Assembly (NCBI GenBank): GCA_964655005.1 | Contig: CAZZKE010000054.1 | Coordinates: 1-21,282, forward strand | DNA length: 21,282 bases | Direction: 5' to 3' | Source: CAZZKE01 sp964655005 | Lineage (GTDB): Bacteria > Pseudomonadota > Alphaproteobacteria > Rhodospirillales > JABHCV01 | Part shown: positions 7,183 through 19,255 of the stretch, piece after piece | Layout: every line of letters starts with the position of its first letter | Position numbering within the stretch: position 1 is the first letter of the stretch | The notes under the pieces: model-generated | Told to the model about the DNA's origin: nothing | The model's database searches: none | What the model saw: the letters and a program-made list of their open reading frames with translations, nothing else | Position numbers and translations under genes: made by a program

Positions 7183-7461
7183 TCAAATCCTCCGCGATTT
7201 CTTGTCGGCGGCATGGCCGGTATAAGTGCGGGTAGGGGAAAATTCACCCATCTTGTGGCCGATCATTTCCTCGGTAATCAGCACCGGGATAAACTTGCGA
7301 CCGTTATGAACGCCAAACGTCAGTCCTACGAACTGCGGCAAAATGGTCGAACGACGGGACCATGTCTTGATCACCTCGTTGCGTCCACTGGCGCGACTGG
7401 TCTCTGCCTTTTTAAGAAGGTATCCGTCAACGAACGGACCTTTCCATACGGAACGAGCCAA
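7183..7461 (-). CDS. rpsS: 30S ribosomal protein S19, TTG start codon
   Basis: Small-subunit head protein that forms a complex with S13. 92 aa, the usual length. The N-terminus M-A-R-S-V-W-K-G-P-F-V-D is the near-invariant S19 start, and its first codon here is TTG at 7461, not ATG. A strong AGGAGG lies 5 nt upstream and overlaps the rplB stop (TAG), so the start is well supported. Other hallmarks: FVGLTFGVHNGRKFIPV (about 44-60) and the C-terminal GEFSPTRTYTGHAADKK. It follows rplB by 9 nt. Confidence 0.97.
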   Translation of the reverse strand: MARSVWKGPFVDGYLLKKAETSRASGRNEVIKTWSRRSTILPQFVGLTFGVHNGRKFIPVLITEEMIGHKMGEFSPTRTYTGHAADKKSRRI

Positions 7462-7470
7462 ACCGACCTC

Positions 7471-8301
7471 CTACTTCTTGCTGTGACGACGGCGCATGAT
7501 CAGCCGATCCGTCTTCTTGTTACTACGAGTACGCTTGCCCTTGGTCGGTTTGCCCCAGGGCGTAACCGGATGACGGCCACCCGATGTCCGGCCCTCGCCA
7601 CCGCCATGAGGGTGATCGATCGGGTTCATGGCGACGCCACGTACCGACGGCCGCTTGCCCAGCCAACGATTACGCCCGGCCTTGCCAAGCTTGATATTCT
7701 GCTGGTCAGGGTTTGACACGGCGCCGATGGTGGCCATGCATTCCGACAACACCATGCGCAACTCGCCGGAACTCAAACGAAGCTGGGCATAGCCCTGATC
7801 CTTGCCGATCAACTGTACATAGGCGCCGGCGGAACGGGCGATCTGGCCGCCTTTGCCGGGTTTCATTTCGACATTATGGATGATCGTGCCGACCGGGATG
7901 TTTTTCATGGGCATGGCGTTTCCGGGCTTGATATCAGCCTGTTCGCCAGACACCACTTTGTCGCCGACGGCGACCCGCTGGGGGGCCAGTATATAGGCCC
8001 GTTCGCCATCATCGTAGGCTATCAGCGCGATGAACGCGGTCCGGTTGGGATCGTATTCCAGCCGTTCAATAACGCCGACCACATCATATTTTCTGCGCTT
8101 GAAATCGATTATGCGATAGCGGCGCTTGTGTCCGCCGCCACGACGCCGCGCGGTGATCCGGCCGGTATTGTTGCGACCGCCCTTTTTGCGCAAGCCTTCG
8201 GTCAGCGCCTTTTCGGGTTTGCCCTTCCACAGACCGGCCCGATCCACCAGAACCAGTCCGCGCCGGCCCGGGGTTGTCGGTTTGAATTGTTTTAATGCCA
8301 T
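7471..8301 (-). CDS. rplB: 50S ribosomal protein L2
   Basis: Highly conserved 23S rRNA-binding protein needed for subunit association and near the peptidyl-transferase centre. 276 aa (usual 273-278). Two RNA-binding domains are present; GKAGRNRWLGKRPSVRGVAM (about 206-225) leads into NPIDHPHGGGEG, where His230 matches the conserved E. coli His229. It ends with a basic tail (RRRHSKK). The ATG at 8301 has only a weak AGG 7 nt upstream and lies 9 nt after rplW. Confidence 0.98.
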   Translation of the reverse strand: MALKQFKPTTPGRRGLVLVDRAGLWKGKPEKALTEGLRKKGGRNNTGRITARRRGGGHKRRYRIIDFKRRKYDVVGVIERLEYDPNRTAFIALIAYDDGERAYILAPQRVAVGDKVVSGEQADIKPGNAMPMKNIPVGTIIHNVEMKPGKGGQIARSAGAYVQLIGKDQGYAQLRLSSGELRMVLSECMATIGAVSNPDQQNIKLGKAGRNRWLGKRPSVRGVAMNPIDHPHGGGEGRTSGGRHPVTPWGKPTKGKRTRSNKKTDRLIMRRRHSKK

Positions 8302-8310
8302 AACTTAAAC

Positions 8311-8637
8311 CTAAATCCCTGTCGTGATATCGATTGACTGGCCCTCGGCCAGGGTAACCATGGCTTTCTTGGTGTCATTACGTTTGCCGGGGCGACCGCG
8401 GAACATCTTGCTTTTGCCCTTGTTGATCAACGTATTGACGCCCGTCACGGTGACCTTGAACAGGGCCTCGACGGCAGCCTTGATTTCCGGTTTGCTGGCG
8501 TCCATGGGGACGCGGAAGCTGACTTGATTATGTTCCGAAAGCAGGGTTGATTTTTCGGTGATGATCGGCGCGCGCAGGAGCTCGTATATGCGCTCCTTGC
8601 TCGGGCTCGCCTCACCACTGTATTTGTTCAGGCTCAT
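8311..8637 (-). CDS. rplW: 50S ribosomal protein L23
   Basis: Tunnel-exit protein that docks trigger factor and SRP. 108 aa, somewhat longer than E. coli L23 (100 aa) because of an N-terminal stretch before the conserved LLRAPIITEKSTLL (about 20-33). The ALFKVTVTGVNTLINKGK segment and GRPGKRNDTKKAMVTL (about 81-96) identify the family. Start and rplD stop overlap as ATGA (4 nt), and GGAG 8 nt upstream lies inside rplD, so it is translationally coupled. Confidence 0.97.
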   Translation of the reverse strand: MSLNKYSGEASPSKERIYELLRAPIITEKSTLLSEHNQVSFRVPMDASKPEIKAAVEALFKVTVTGVNTLINKGKSKMFRGRPGKRNDTKKAMVTLAEGQSIDITTGI

Positions 8638-9254
8638 TTCAAACGCTCCACCAGCTTTTCGACGGCGTCCTTGGTCAAAACCAGGGTATCGCTGCGCAGA
8701 ATATCGTAAACATTGGCGCCCTGGGACGGCAGGACATCGATTTCGGACAGATTATTGGCGGCGAGATGAAAATTATCATCGATTGCCGCGCCATCGATCA
8801 GCAGGGCTCTGCCCCAACCCAGCTTGGCCAGCGATTTGGCCAGGTCGGCAGTCTTGGCCTTGTTCATTTTCGCCTCGTCCAGCACCACCAGCTTGCCTTC
8901 GGCCTGTTTCGCGGACAACGCCGACTTAAGCGCCAGTTTGCGGACCTTTTTTTGCAGACTGAATCCGTGATCGCGCACATGAGGCCCGAACACGACGCCG
9001 CCGCCGCGCATTTGCGGCGCCCGTTTGGTGCCCTGACGGGCATTGCCGGTGCCTTTCTGATTGAACGGCTTGGCGTTGGAGCCACTGACATCGGAGCGGC
9101 CCTTGGTGGCGTGAGTGCCGGCCCGGCGCTTGGCGAGTTGCCAGTTGACGGTCCGCGACATCAAGTCGGCACGAACCGGAGCCGCGAATACGGCGTCGTC
9201 CAGATCGAGCGATCCGACTTTCTTGTTATCCAGGCTGATGACGTCGCACTTCAT
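8634..9254 (-). CDS. rplD: 50S ribosomal protein L4
   Basis: Large-subunit protein whose loop forms part of the exit-tunnel constriction; in E. coli it autoregulates the S10 operon. 206 aa, standard. The tunnel loop FNQKGTGNARQGTKRAPQMR (about 64-83) carries the conserved QKGTG, and GVVFGPHVRDH follows, so the macrolide-related positions look wild type. ATG at 9254, 3 nt after the rplC stop, with AAGGA 7 nt upstream overlapping that stop. Confidence 0.97.
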   Translation of the reverse strand: MKCDVISLDNKKVGSLDLDDAVFAAPVRADLMSRTVNWQLAKRRAGTHATKGRSDVSGSNAKPFNQKGTGNARQGTKRAPQMRGGGVVFGPHVRDHGFSLQKKVRKLALKSALSAKQAEGKLVVLDEAKMNKAKTADLAKSLAKLGWGRALLIDGAAIDDNFHLAANNLSEIDVLPSQGANVYDILRSDTLVLTKDAVEKLVERLK

Positions 9255-9257
9255 GAC

Positions 9258-10037
9258 TTATTCCTTCGTTTCGCCGTCAGGTGTTTCTTCGACCGCCACT
9301 TCTTCGACCGGCGTTTCTTCGGCTGTGGCTTCTTCGCTTGCGGTTTTTTCGGCAGGCGCGTCGCCGCTGATCAGGGCCGCCGGAAACGGCAGTTCCTGTG
9401 TCGGGGTGCGCTTGACGGCGTCAGTCACGAAAACGTACCCGCCCTTCGATCCGGGGACCGCGCCCTTGACCAGGATCAAGCCGCGTTCGCTGTCGGTGGA
9501 CACTATTTCCAGGTTCTGCATGGTATTGCGCCGATCGCCCATATGGCCGGCCATTTTCTTGCCCTTGAAAACCTTGCCGGGGTCCTGACATTGACCGGTT
9601 GAGCCGTGCGAACGGTGCGAAATCGAAACCCCGTGGGTCGCCCTCAGGCCGCTAAAACCGTGCCGCTTCATGGCCCCGGCGAACCCCTTGCCCTTGGTCG
9701 TTCCGGCGACATCGACGAACTGGCCGCTGATGAAGTGATCGACCGACAATTGGGCGCCTACATCGACCATGGCGTCCGGGCTGACGCGAAATTCCACCAT
9801 CCGCCGCTTCGGTTCCACCTTGGCCTTGGCGAAATGTCCGCGTTCGGCCTTCGACATGTTTTTGACCCTGGCGTTCCCGACGCCGAGCTGAACGGCATTG
9901 TATCCGTCCTTTTCCTCGGTCCGCTGGGCGATGACCTGGCAATTATCCACTTTCAGAACGGTAACCGGAATGTGCCGCCCGTCATCGGCGAAAACACGCG
10001 ACATTCCTAGTTTTTGGGCAATCAGACCTGTACGCAT
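9258..10037 (-). CDS. rplC: 50S ribosomal protein L3 with acidic C-terminal tail
   Basis: Early-assembly 23S rRNA-binding protein that reaches toward the peptidyl-transferase centre. 259 aa against 209 in E. coli. The core runs from MRTGLIAQKLGMSRVF to about residue 220 and contains HRSHGSTGQCQDPGKVFKGK (141-160), the loop whose glutamine is methylated by PrmB in E. coli. The extra length is a C-terminal extension ending in an acidic tail (about 226-259) with four tandem pentapeptides starting Glu-Glu. ATG at 10037 with AGGA 9 nt upstream; 11 nt after rpsJ. Confidence 0.97.
   Translation of the reverse strand: MRTGLIAQKLGMSRVFADDGRHIPVTVLKVDNCQVIAQRTEEKDGYNAVQLGVGNARVKNMSKAERGHFAKAKVEPKRRMVEFRVSPDAMVDVGAQLSVDHFISGQFVDVAGTTKGKGFAGAMKRHGFSGLRATHGVSISHRSHGSTGQCQDPGKVFKGKKMAGHMGDRRNTMQNLEIVSTDSERGLILVKGAVPGSKGGYVFVTDAVKRTPTQELPFPAALISGDAPAEKTASEEATAEETPVEEVAVEETPDGETKE
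9285..9344 (-). repeat. 15-bp tandem repeat (4 copies) encoding the L3 acidic tail
   Basis: TTCTTCG recurs at 9285, 9300, 9315 and 9330, an exact 15-nt period. The first two units share 11 leading bases (TTCTTCGACCG) and the later two diverge. On the coding strand this gives four consecutive pentapeptides EEATA, EETPV, EEVAV and EETPD (L3 residues 235-254). The period is a multiple of three, so gain or loss of a unit would keep the rplC frame. Confidence 0.75.
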
Positions 10038-10048
10038 GACCGGGGTTC

Positions 10049-10357
10049 CTAAAGCTTGATCTCGACGTCAACGCCGGCGGCGAGGTCGAGCTTCATCAAT
10101 GCATCGACCGTCTGCGGCGTCGGATCGACTATATCCAGGACCCGCTTGTGGGTCCGTATTTCGAACTGTTCGCGCGACTTCTTGTCGATGTGCGGCGAAC
10201 GCAGAACCGTAAATTTCTCGATCCTCGTCGGCAACGGGATTGGACCACGAACGCCGGCACCGGTACGCTTGGCCGTGCTGATGATCTCGCCTGCCGATTG
10301 ATCGAGTACACGGTGATCAAACGCTTTTAAGCGGATGCGGATATTTTGATGTTCCAT
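10049..10357 (-). CDS. rpsJ: 30S ribosomal protein S10 (NusE)
   Basis: Small-subunit head protein that also serves as NusE in antitermination, pairing with NusB and NusG. 102 aa from the ATG at 10357 (MEHQNIRIRLKAFDHRVLDQ); the frame is open 5 codons further to a TTG, but the ATG matches the family start. The signature GPIPLPTRIEKFTVLRSPHI lies at about 38-57, followed by REQFEIRTHKR. The ribosome binding site is weak (GGATC). It follows tuf after a 66-nt spacer containing a strong hairpin. Confidence 0.97.
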   Translation of the reverse strand: MEHQNIRIRLKAFDHRVLDQSAGEIISTAKRTGAGVRGPIPLPTRIEKFTVLRSPHIDKKSREQFEIRTHKRVLDIVDPTPQTVDALMKLDLAAGVDVEIKL

Positions 10358-10376
10358 ATTATTCGGATCCAATCTG

Positions 10377-10409
10377 TTGAGCCGCCCCTTCGGAAAAGGC
10401 GCGGCTCAA
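10377..10409 (-). other. Strong hairpin between tuf and rpsJ
   Basis: Inverted repeat TTGAGCCGC (10377-10385) / GCGGCTCAA (10401-10409), 9 perfect pairs, continuing after one C-C mismatch with CCTT/AAGG (10387-10390 and 10396-10399) and a 5-nt loop. It lies 19 nt upstream of the rpsJ ATG and 14 nt after the tuf stop. Neither strand has a U-tract after it, so I do not call an intrinsic terminator. Possible roles are mRNA processing, 3' protection of the str messages, pausing, or control of rpsJ. Confidence 0.6.
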
Positions 10410-10423
10410 TGTTCCCTTATTAA

Positions 10424-11614
<1,191 letters not shown>

Positions 11615-11643
11615 AACGCTATTCTCCGATTATCTGGCGTGGC

Positions 11644-13737
11644 TCAGCCAGCTAGCTTTGTCTGTACTTCTTCCGCGACCTGCCTGGGAACTTCCACATA
11701 GCGGTCGAAATGCATGGTGTATTGAGCCCGCCCCTGCGACATGGAGCGCAGGTTATTGACGTACCCGAACATATTGGCAAGCGGCACGGTGGCGGTAATA
11801 ACCTTGGCGTTGCCCCGTTCGTCCATGTTCGACACCTGGCCGCGACGCGAATTCAAATCACCGATGATATCGCCCATGTAATCATCCGGGGTGACGACTT
11901 CGACCCGCATCAGCGGTTCCAGCAATTTCGGGCCGGCCTGACGCATGCCTTCGCGGAAGGCGGCGCGGGCGGCGATTTCAAACGCCATGACGCTGGAATC
12001 AACATCGTGAGAACCGCCGTCATACAACTTGGCCTTGACATTGATTACCGGGAAGCCGGCCAGAATGCCTGATTCCATGGCGCTGGCCAGGCCCTTTTCG
12101 ACGCCGGGAATGAATTCGCGCGGGACATTGCCGCCGACCACCTTGTTAATGAATTCGAACCCGTTAGCCGGAGTATCTTCGGTCGGGATCAGCGGTTCGA
12201 AGACGATCTTGACGCGGGCGAACTGCCCCGACCCACCGGTCTGCTTCTTGTGGGTGTAGTCGATATCGGCCAATTTGGAAATGGTCTCGCGATATGCCAC
12301 CTGCGGCGCACCGACATTGGCATCGACCTTGAATTCCCGTTTCATGCGATCGACAATAATTTCCAGATGCAACTCGCCCATGCCCTTGATGATGGTCTGG
12401 CCGCTTTCCGGATCGGAAGAGACGCGGAAGGAAGGGTCTTCGGCGGCCAGCCTGGACAGGGCGACGCCCATTTTTTCCTGGTCGGCCTTGGTTTTCGGTT
12501 CGACCGCTACTTCGATCACCGGATCGGGGAATTCCATGCGTTCCAGGATGACCTGACTGGACAGGTCGCACAGCGTATCGCCGGTGGTGGTGTCCTTGAG
12601 ACCGGCCAGCGCGATAATATCGCCGGCCCGGGCTTCCTTGACGTCTTCGCGGGAATTGGAATGCATCTGCAACATCCGACCGACCCGTTCCTTCTTGTCC
12701 TTGACCGTGTTCTGCACGAACCCGCCGGCCCCGATTACGCCGGAATAAATTCGCACGAAGGTCAGGGTGCCGACGAAGGGGTCGTTCATGACCTTGAAGG
12801 CCAACGCGGAAAACGGTTCATCATCGGAATTGTGGCGCTCTATTTCTTCTTCCGTACCGACCTTGACGCCCTTGATGGCGGCGACATCGGTCGGCGCCGG
12901 CATAAAATCGACAACGGCGTCAAGCATCGGCTGGACGCCCTTGTTCTTAAACGCGCTACCGGTCAACACCGGCACGAACGATCCGGCCAGGGTGCCGGCA
13001 CGAATACACTTCTTGAGAAGTTCTTCGGAAATTTCCTGACCTTCGAGATAGGCCTCCAGGGCCTCGTCATCGACCTCGACGGCGGTTTCGAGAAGTTTCT
13101 CGCGGTATGTCGCGGCCTTGTCGGCAAGATCGGCGGGGATATCCTGTTCTTCAAACTCGGCGCCCAGATTTTCGTCTTTCCAGACAATCGCCTTCATCTT
13201 GACCAGATCGACGACGCCCACGAATTCGGCTTCCGAACCAATCGGAAGCTGCAACACCAGCGGCACCGCGCCCAGACGATCAACCATCATCTCGACGCAA
13301 CGATAGAAATCCGCCCCGGTGCGATCCATCTTGTTGACGAAGCACATGCGCGGCACATCGTACTTGTCGGCCTGCCGCCAGACGGTTTCCGACTGCGGTT
13401 CGACTCCGGCGACACTGTCGAACACGGCTACCGCGCCATCGAGCACACGCAGCGAGCGTTCGACTTCGATAGTGAAGTCAACGTGGCCCGGGGTGTCGAT
13501 AATATTGATCCGGTGATCGTTCCAGTAGCAGGTGGTCGCCGCCGAGGTGATGGTGATTCCGCGTTCCTGTTCCTGCTCCATCCAGTCCATGGTGGCGTTG
13601 CCGTCATGGACTTCACCGATTTTGTGGGAAATACCCGTGTAGTACAAAATCCGCTCGGTCGTAGTCGTTTTACCGGCGTCGATGTGCGCCATAATGCCGA
13701 TATTACGGTATCGGTCCAAGGGGGTTTCGCGTGCCAT
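11644..13737 (-). CDS. fusA: Elongation factor G
   Basis: Translocase GTPase that moves tRNA-mRNA by one codon and, with RRF, recycles ribosomes. 697 aa, near the E. coli length (704), with a slightly shorter G domain before HRINIIDTPGH. G motifs: AHIDAGKT (17-24), RGITI (59-63), DTPGHVDF (81-88) and NKMD (134-137). Domain IV carries KQTGGSGQFARV, and domain V has EPLMRVEVVTPDDYMGDIIG. ATG with AGGAA about 10 nt upstream; 23 nt after rpsG. Confidence 0.99.
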   Translation of the reverse strand: MARETPLDRYRNIGIMAHIDAGKTTTTERILYYTGISHKIGEVHDGNATMDWMEQEQERGITITSAATTCYWNDHRINIIDTPGHVDFTIEVERSLRVLDGAVAVFDSVAGVEPQSETVWRQADKYDVPRMCFVNKMDRTGADFYRCVEMMVDRLGAVPLVLQLPIGSEAEFVGVVDLVKMKAIVWKDENLGAEFEEQDIPADLADKAATYREKLLETAVEVDDEALEAYLEGQEISEELLKKCIRAGTLAGSFVPVLTGSAFKNKGVQPMLDAVVDFMPAPTDVAAIKGVKVGTEEEIERHNSDDEPFSALAFKVMNDPFVGTLTFVRIYSGVIGAGGFVQNTVKDKKERVGRMLQMHSNSREDVKEARAGDIIALAGLKDTTTGDTLCDLSSQVILERMEFPDPVIEVAVEPKTKADQEKMGVALSRLAAEDPSFRVSSDPESGQTIIKGMGELHLEIIVDRMKREFKVDANVGAPQVAYRETISKLADIDYTHKKQTGGSGQFARVKIVFEPLIPTEDTPANGFEFINKVVGGNVPREFIPGVEKGLASAMESGILAGFPVINVKAKLYDGGSHDVDSSVMAFEIAARAAFREGMRQAGPKLLEPLMRVEVVTPDDYMGDIIGDLNSRRGQVSNMDERGNAKVITATVPLANMFGYVNNLRSMSQGRAQYTMHFDRYVEVPRQVAEEVQTKLAG

Positions 13738-13753
13738 AATAAATAAATTCCTG

Positions 13754-13770
13754 CCGCTGCTTACCAGCGG
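13754..13770 (-). other. Hairpin spanning the rpsG stop codon
   Basis: Perfect 6-bp inverted repeat CCGCTG (13754-13759) / CAGCGG (13765-13770) with a 5-nt loop. In the mRNA the rpsG TAA lies in the loop and its last codons form the 5' arm. No U-tract follows. It sits between rpsG and fusA and could affect termination or re-initiation, or be chance. Confidence 0.4.
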
Positions 13771-14231
13771 TAATGGGAAAAAGCCTTGTTGGCTTCTGCC
13801 ATTTTATGAGTGTCTTCGCGCTTCTTGACCGAGGCTCCACGATTGTTGGCGGCGTCCATCAACTCGCCGGACAACCGTTCGGTCATGGTATTTTCCGAGC
13901 GCTTGCGGGCCAAGGCGACCAGCCAGCGGATAGCCAGGGCCTGACGGCGGTCATTGCGGACTTCGACCGGCACCTGGTAGGTGGCGCCGCCGACCCGGCG
14001 GGAACGCACCTCAACCGCCGGTTTGACGTTATCTATGGCCTCGTGGAATGTTTTCAGCGGGTCCTGGCCGGATTTCGCCTGCATCAGGTCGAAAGCGCCA
14101 TAGACGATCTTTTCGGCGATGGATTTCTTGCCATCGAGCATCAGGTTATTCATGAACTTGGAAACCACCAGATCGCCAAACTTGGGATCCGGCAGAATTT
14201 CGCGTTTTTCGGCGGCGTGACGACGAGACAT
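13761..14231 (-). CDS. rpsG: 30S ribosomal protein S7
   Basis: Nucleates assembly of the 30S head and lines the E site; in E. coli it represses the str operon. 156 aa, normal. Starts MSRRHAAEKREILPDPKFGD; FMNNLMLDGKKSIAEKIVYGA (27-47) and the beta-hairpin region VEVRSRRVGGATYQVPVEV (about 73-91) are diagnostic. ATG at 14231 with AAGGA about 10 nt upstream. Only 13 nt separate it from rpsL. Confidence 0.98.
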   Translation of the reverse strand: MSRRHAAEKREILPDPKFGDLVVSKFMNNLMLDGKKSIAEKIVYGAFDLMQAKSGQDPLKTFHEAIDNVKPAVEVRSRRVGGATYQVPVEVRNDRRQALAIRWLVALARKRSENTMTERLSGELMDAANNRGASVKKREDTHKMAEANKAFSHYRW

Positions 14232-14244
14232 TCTTCAACGATCC

Positions 14245-14616
14245 TTATTTGGGGCGCTTGGCGCCGTATTTCGAACGGCGCTGGCGGCGATCGGAAATGC
14301 CCTGGGTATCAAGCGTTCCGCGGATAACATGGTAACGCACACCGGGAAGATCCTTGACCCGACCGCCCCTGATAAGGACAACCGAGTGTTCCTGCAGGTT
14401 ATGGCCCTCGCCGGGGATGTAGCTGGTCACTTCGAAACCGTTGGTCAGACGGACACGGGCGACCTTACGCAGCGCCGAGTTCGGCTTTTTCGGGGTGGTC
14501 GTATAAACGCGGGTGCAGACACCTCTTTTCTGCGGACAACTTTCCAGCGCCGGAACATTCGTGCGAACGAACGGGGTCTTGCGGGGCTTGCGAACCAATT
14601 GGTTAATCGTGGGCAT
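14245..14616 (-). CDS. rpsL: 30S ribosomal protein S12
   Basis: Decoding-centre protein that monitors codon-anticodon pairing. 123 aa. Nearly identical in pattern to E. coli S12: CPQKRGVCTRVYTTTPKKPN, with Lys43 and Lys88 (GGRVKDLPGVRYH) both present. The common streptomycin-resistance substitutions are therefore absent. Asp89 is the residue that RimO methylthiolates in E. coli. ATG at 14616 with GAAGG about 9 nt upstream. First gene of the str-S10-spc block, downstream of its own promoter region. Confidence 0.99.
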   Translation of the reverse strand: MPTINQLVRKPRKTPFVRTNVPALESCPQKRGVCTRVYTTTPKKPNSALRKVARVRLTNGFEVTSYIPGEGHNLQEHSVVLIRGGRVKDLPGVRYHVIRGTLDTQGISDRRQRRSKYGAKRPK

Positions 14617-14647
14617 TCCGTATTACCTTCTAAACCACTCAAAACGG

Positions 14648-14659
14648 GCGGATATCCGC
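14648..14659. promoter_or_regulatory. 12-bp perfect palindrome at the P2 start region
   Basis: GCGGATATCCGC is a perfect 12-bp palindrome about 4 nt downstream of the TATAAT box on the minus strand, covering its expected transcription start. Its position suits an operator; no regulator can be assigned from sequence. It could also be a chance palindrome. Confidence 0.3.
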
Positions 14660-14662
14660 TCC

Positions 14663-14668
14663 ATTATA
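14663..14668 (-). promoter_or_regulatory. Possible second -10 box (P2) before rpsL
   Basis: A perfect TATAAT on the minus strand, about 47 nt upstream of the rpsL ATG. At 17-nt spacing the -35 position reads TGGGAG, a poor match to TTGACA, and there is no strict extended -10 TGn. It is therefore a weaker candidate than P1 and may need an activator or be incidental. Confidence 0.35.
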
Positions 14669-14685
14669 CTACACGACACAAAACG

Positions 14686-14701
14686 CTCCCATTCACGGGA
14701 G
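14686..14701 (-). other. Leader stem-loop B of the rpsL operon
   Basis: CTCCC (14686-14690) / GGGAG (14697-14701), five perfect pairs with a 6-nt loop, followed in the transcript by CGTTTTG. The short U-run makes it attenuator-like but weak. It overlaps the end of the MLLP mini-ORF and the -35 zone of P2. Confidence 0.4.
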
Positions 14702-14707
14702 TAACAT
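14693..14707 (-). other. Four-codon mini-ORF with strong ribosome binding site in the rpsL leader
   Basis: ATG TTA CTC CCG TGA (Met-Leu-Leu-Pro-stop) begins 5 nt after GGAGG (14713-14717). That Shine-Dalgarno is in the 3' arm of stem-loop A, and the ORF runs into stem-loop B. A second ATG follows directly after the stop in the same frame and gives 7 more codons. A translated leader with sequestered ribosome binding is possible, but such short ORFs arise by chance. Confidence 0.3.
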
Positions 14708-14710
14708 AAA

Positions 14711-14744
14711 CCCCTCCGGCGGCACGCTTTAGCGCCCGAAGGGA
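14711..14744 (-). other. Leader stem-loop A of the rpsL operon
   Basis: In the minus-strand transcript UCCCUUCGG pairs with CCGGAGGGG (nine pairs, two of them G-U). Above a 4-nt bulge GCGC pairs with GCGU around a UAAA loop. The 3' arm contains GGAGG. It lies about 75 nt downstream of the inferred P1 start and about 95 nt upstream of the rpsL ATG. Confidence 0.5.
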
Positions 14745-14826
14745 CCAAAAACTAAATTTTTACTTTCCGTCGAAGCCTGCGTCTAAACCGGTCGGTTCAC
14801 CACCAAGCCCCTGCGAAGGAAGCCGG

Positions 14827-14855
14827 ATACTAGTTACGCCGCCCCACGCAGTCAA
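14827..14855 (-). promoter_or_regulatory. Predicted sigma70-type promoter P1 of the str-S10-spc cluster
   Basis: On the minus strand, -35 TTGACT (14850-14855) and -10 TAGTAT (14827-14832) are separated by exactly 17 nt. AT-rich tracts lie upstream of the -35. Transcription would start near 14820, giving a leader of about 205 nt before rpsL. It sits about 65 nt beyond the rpoC terminator, as expected for an independent operon. The rest of 14617-14920 holds no convincing larger gene. Confidence 0.7.
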
Positions 14856-14920
14856 GTAAAAGAATCGCTGATTTTTCAAGGATTTCCGGGGGCCTTCACG
14901 AACTCCTGACAAGTGCCGCC

Positions 14921-14963
14921 AAAAAGAAGCGACGCCCGGAACGAATCATTCCGGGCGCCGCCT
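14921..14963 (-). terminator. Intrinsic terminator after rpoC
   Basis: In the minus-strand transcript a 15-bp stem (arms 14949-14963 and 14927-14941, two G-U pairs, no mismatch) closes a 7-nt loop and is followed by C and five U residues (14921-14926). The inner nine pairs are perfect and GC-rich. The stem starts 24 nt after the rpoC stop. This is the clearest terminator in the window and separates rpoBC from the ribosomal protein cluster. Confidence 0.9.
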
Positions 14964-14987
14964 TCCGGGGTAGTGGAAAAATCCGGA

Positions 14988-19223
<4,236 letters not shown>

Positions 19224-19255
19224 ATCGGTAGCTCCTTGATTAGGCTTTCAGGCGA

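Noticed and set aside
10358..10423. Promoter for rpsJ in the tuf-rpsJ spacer
   Set aside because: TTGAGC could pass as a -35, but no -10-like hexamer lies 16-18 nt downstream; the AT-rich GAATAATAT next to the ATG has no -35.
11629..11650. Possible hairpin at the fusA stop (CTGGC / GCCAG)
   Set aside because: Only five pairs with an 8-nt loop and competing pairings; too weak to list as a feature.
12250..13746. 498-codon open frame on the plus strand, antisense to fusA
   Set aside because: Shadow of EF-G; no recognisable domain, no promoter or plausible ribosome binding context.
14245..14616. Streptomycin-resistance substitutions in S12
   Set aside because: Lys43 and Lys88 are both the sensitive-type residues, and the surrounding loops match the wild-type pattern.
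14617..14987. tRNA or additional small protein gene between rpoC and rpsL
   Set aside because: No cloverleaf arms or T-loop sequence seen on either strand, and no minus-strand frame of useful length apart from mini-ORFs.
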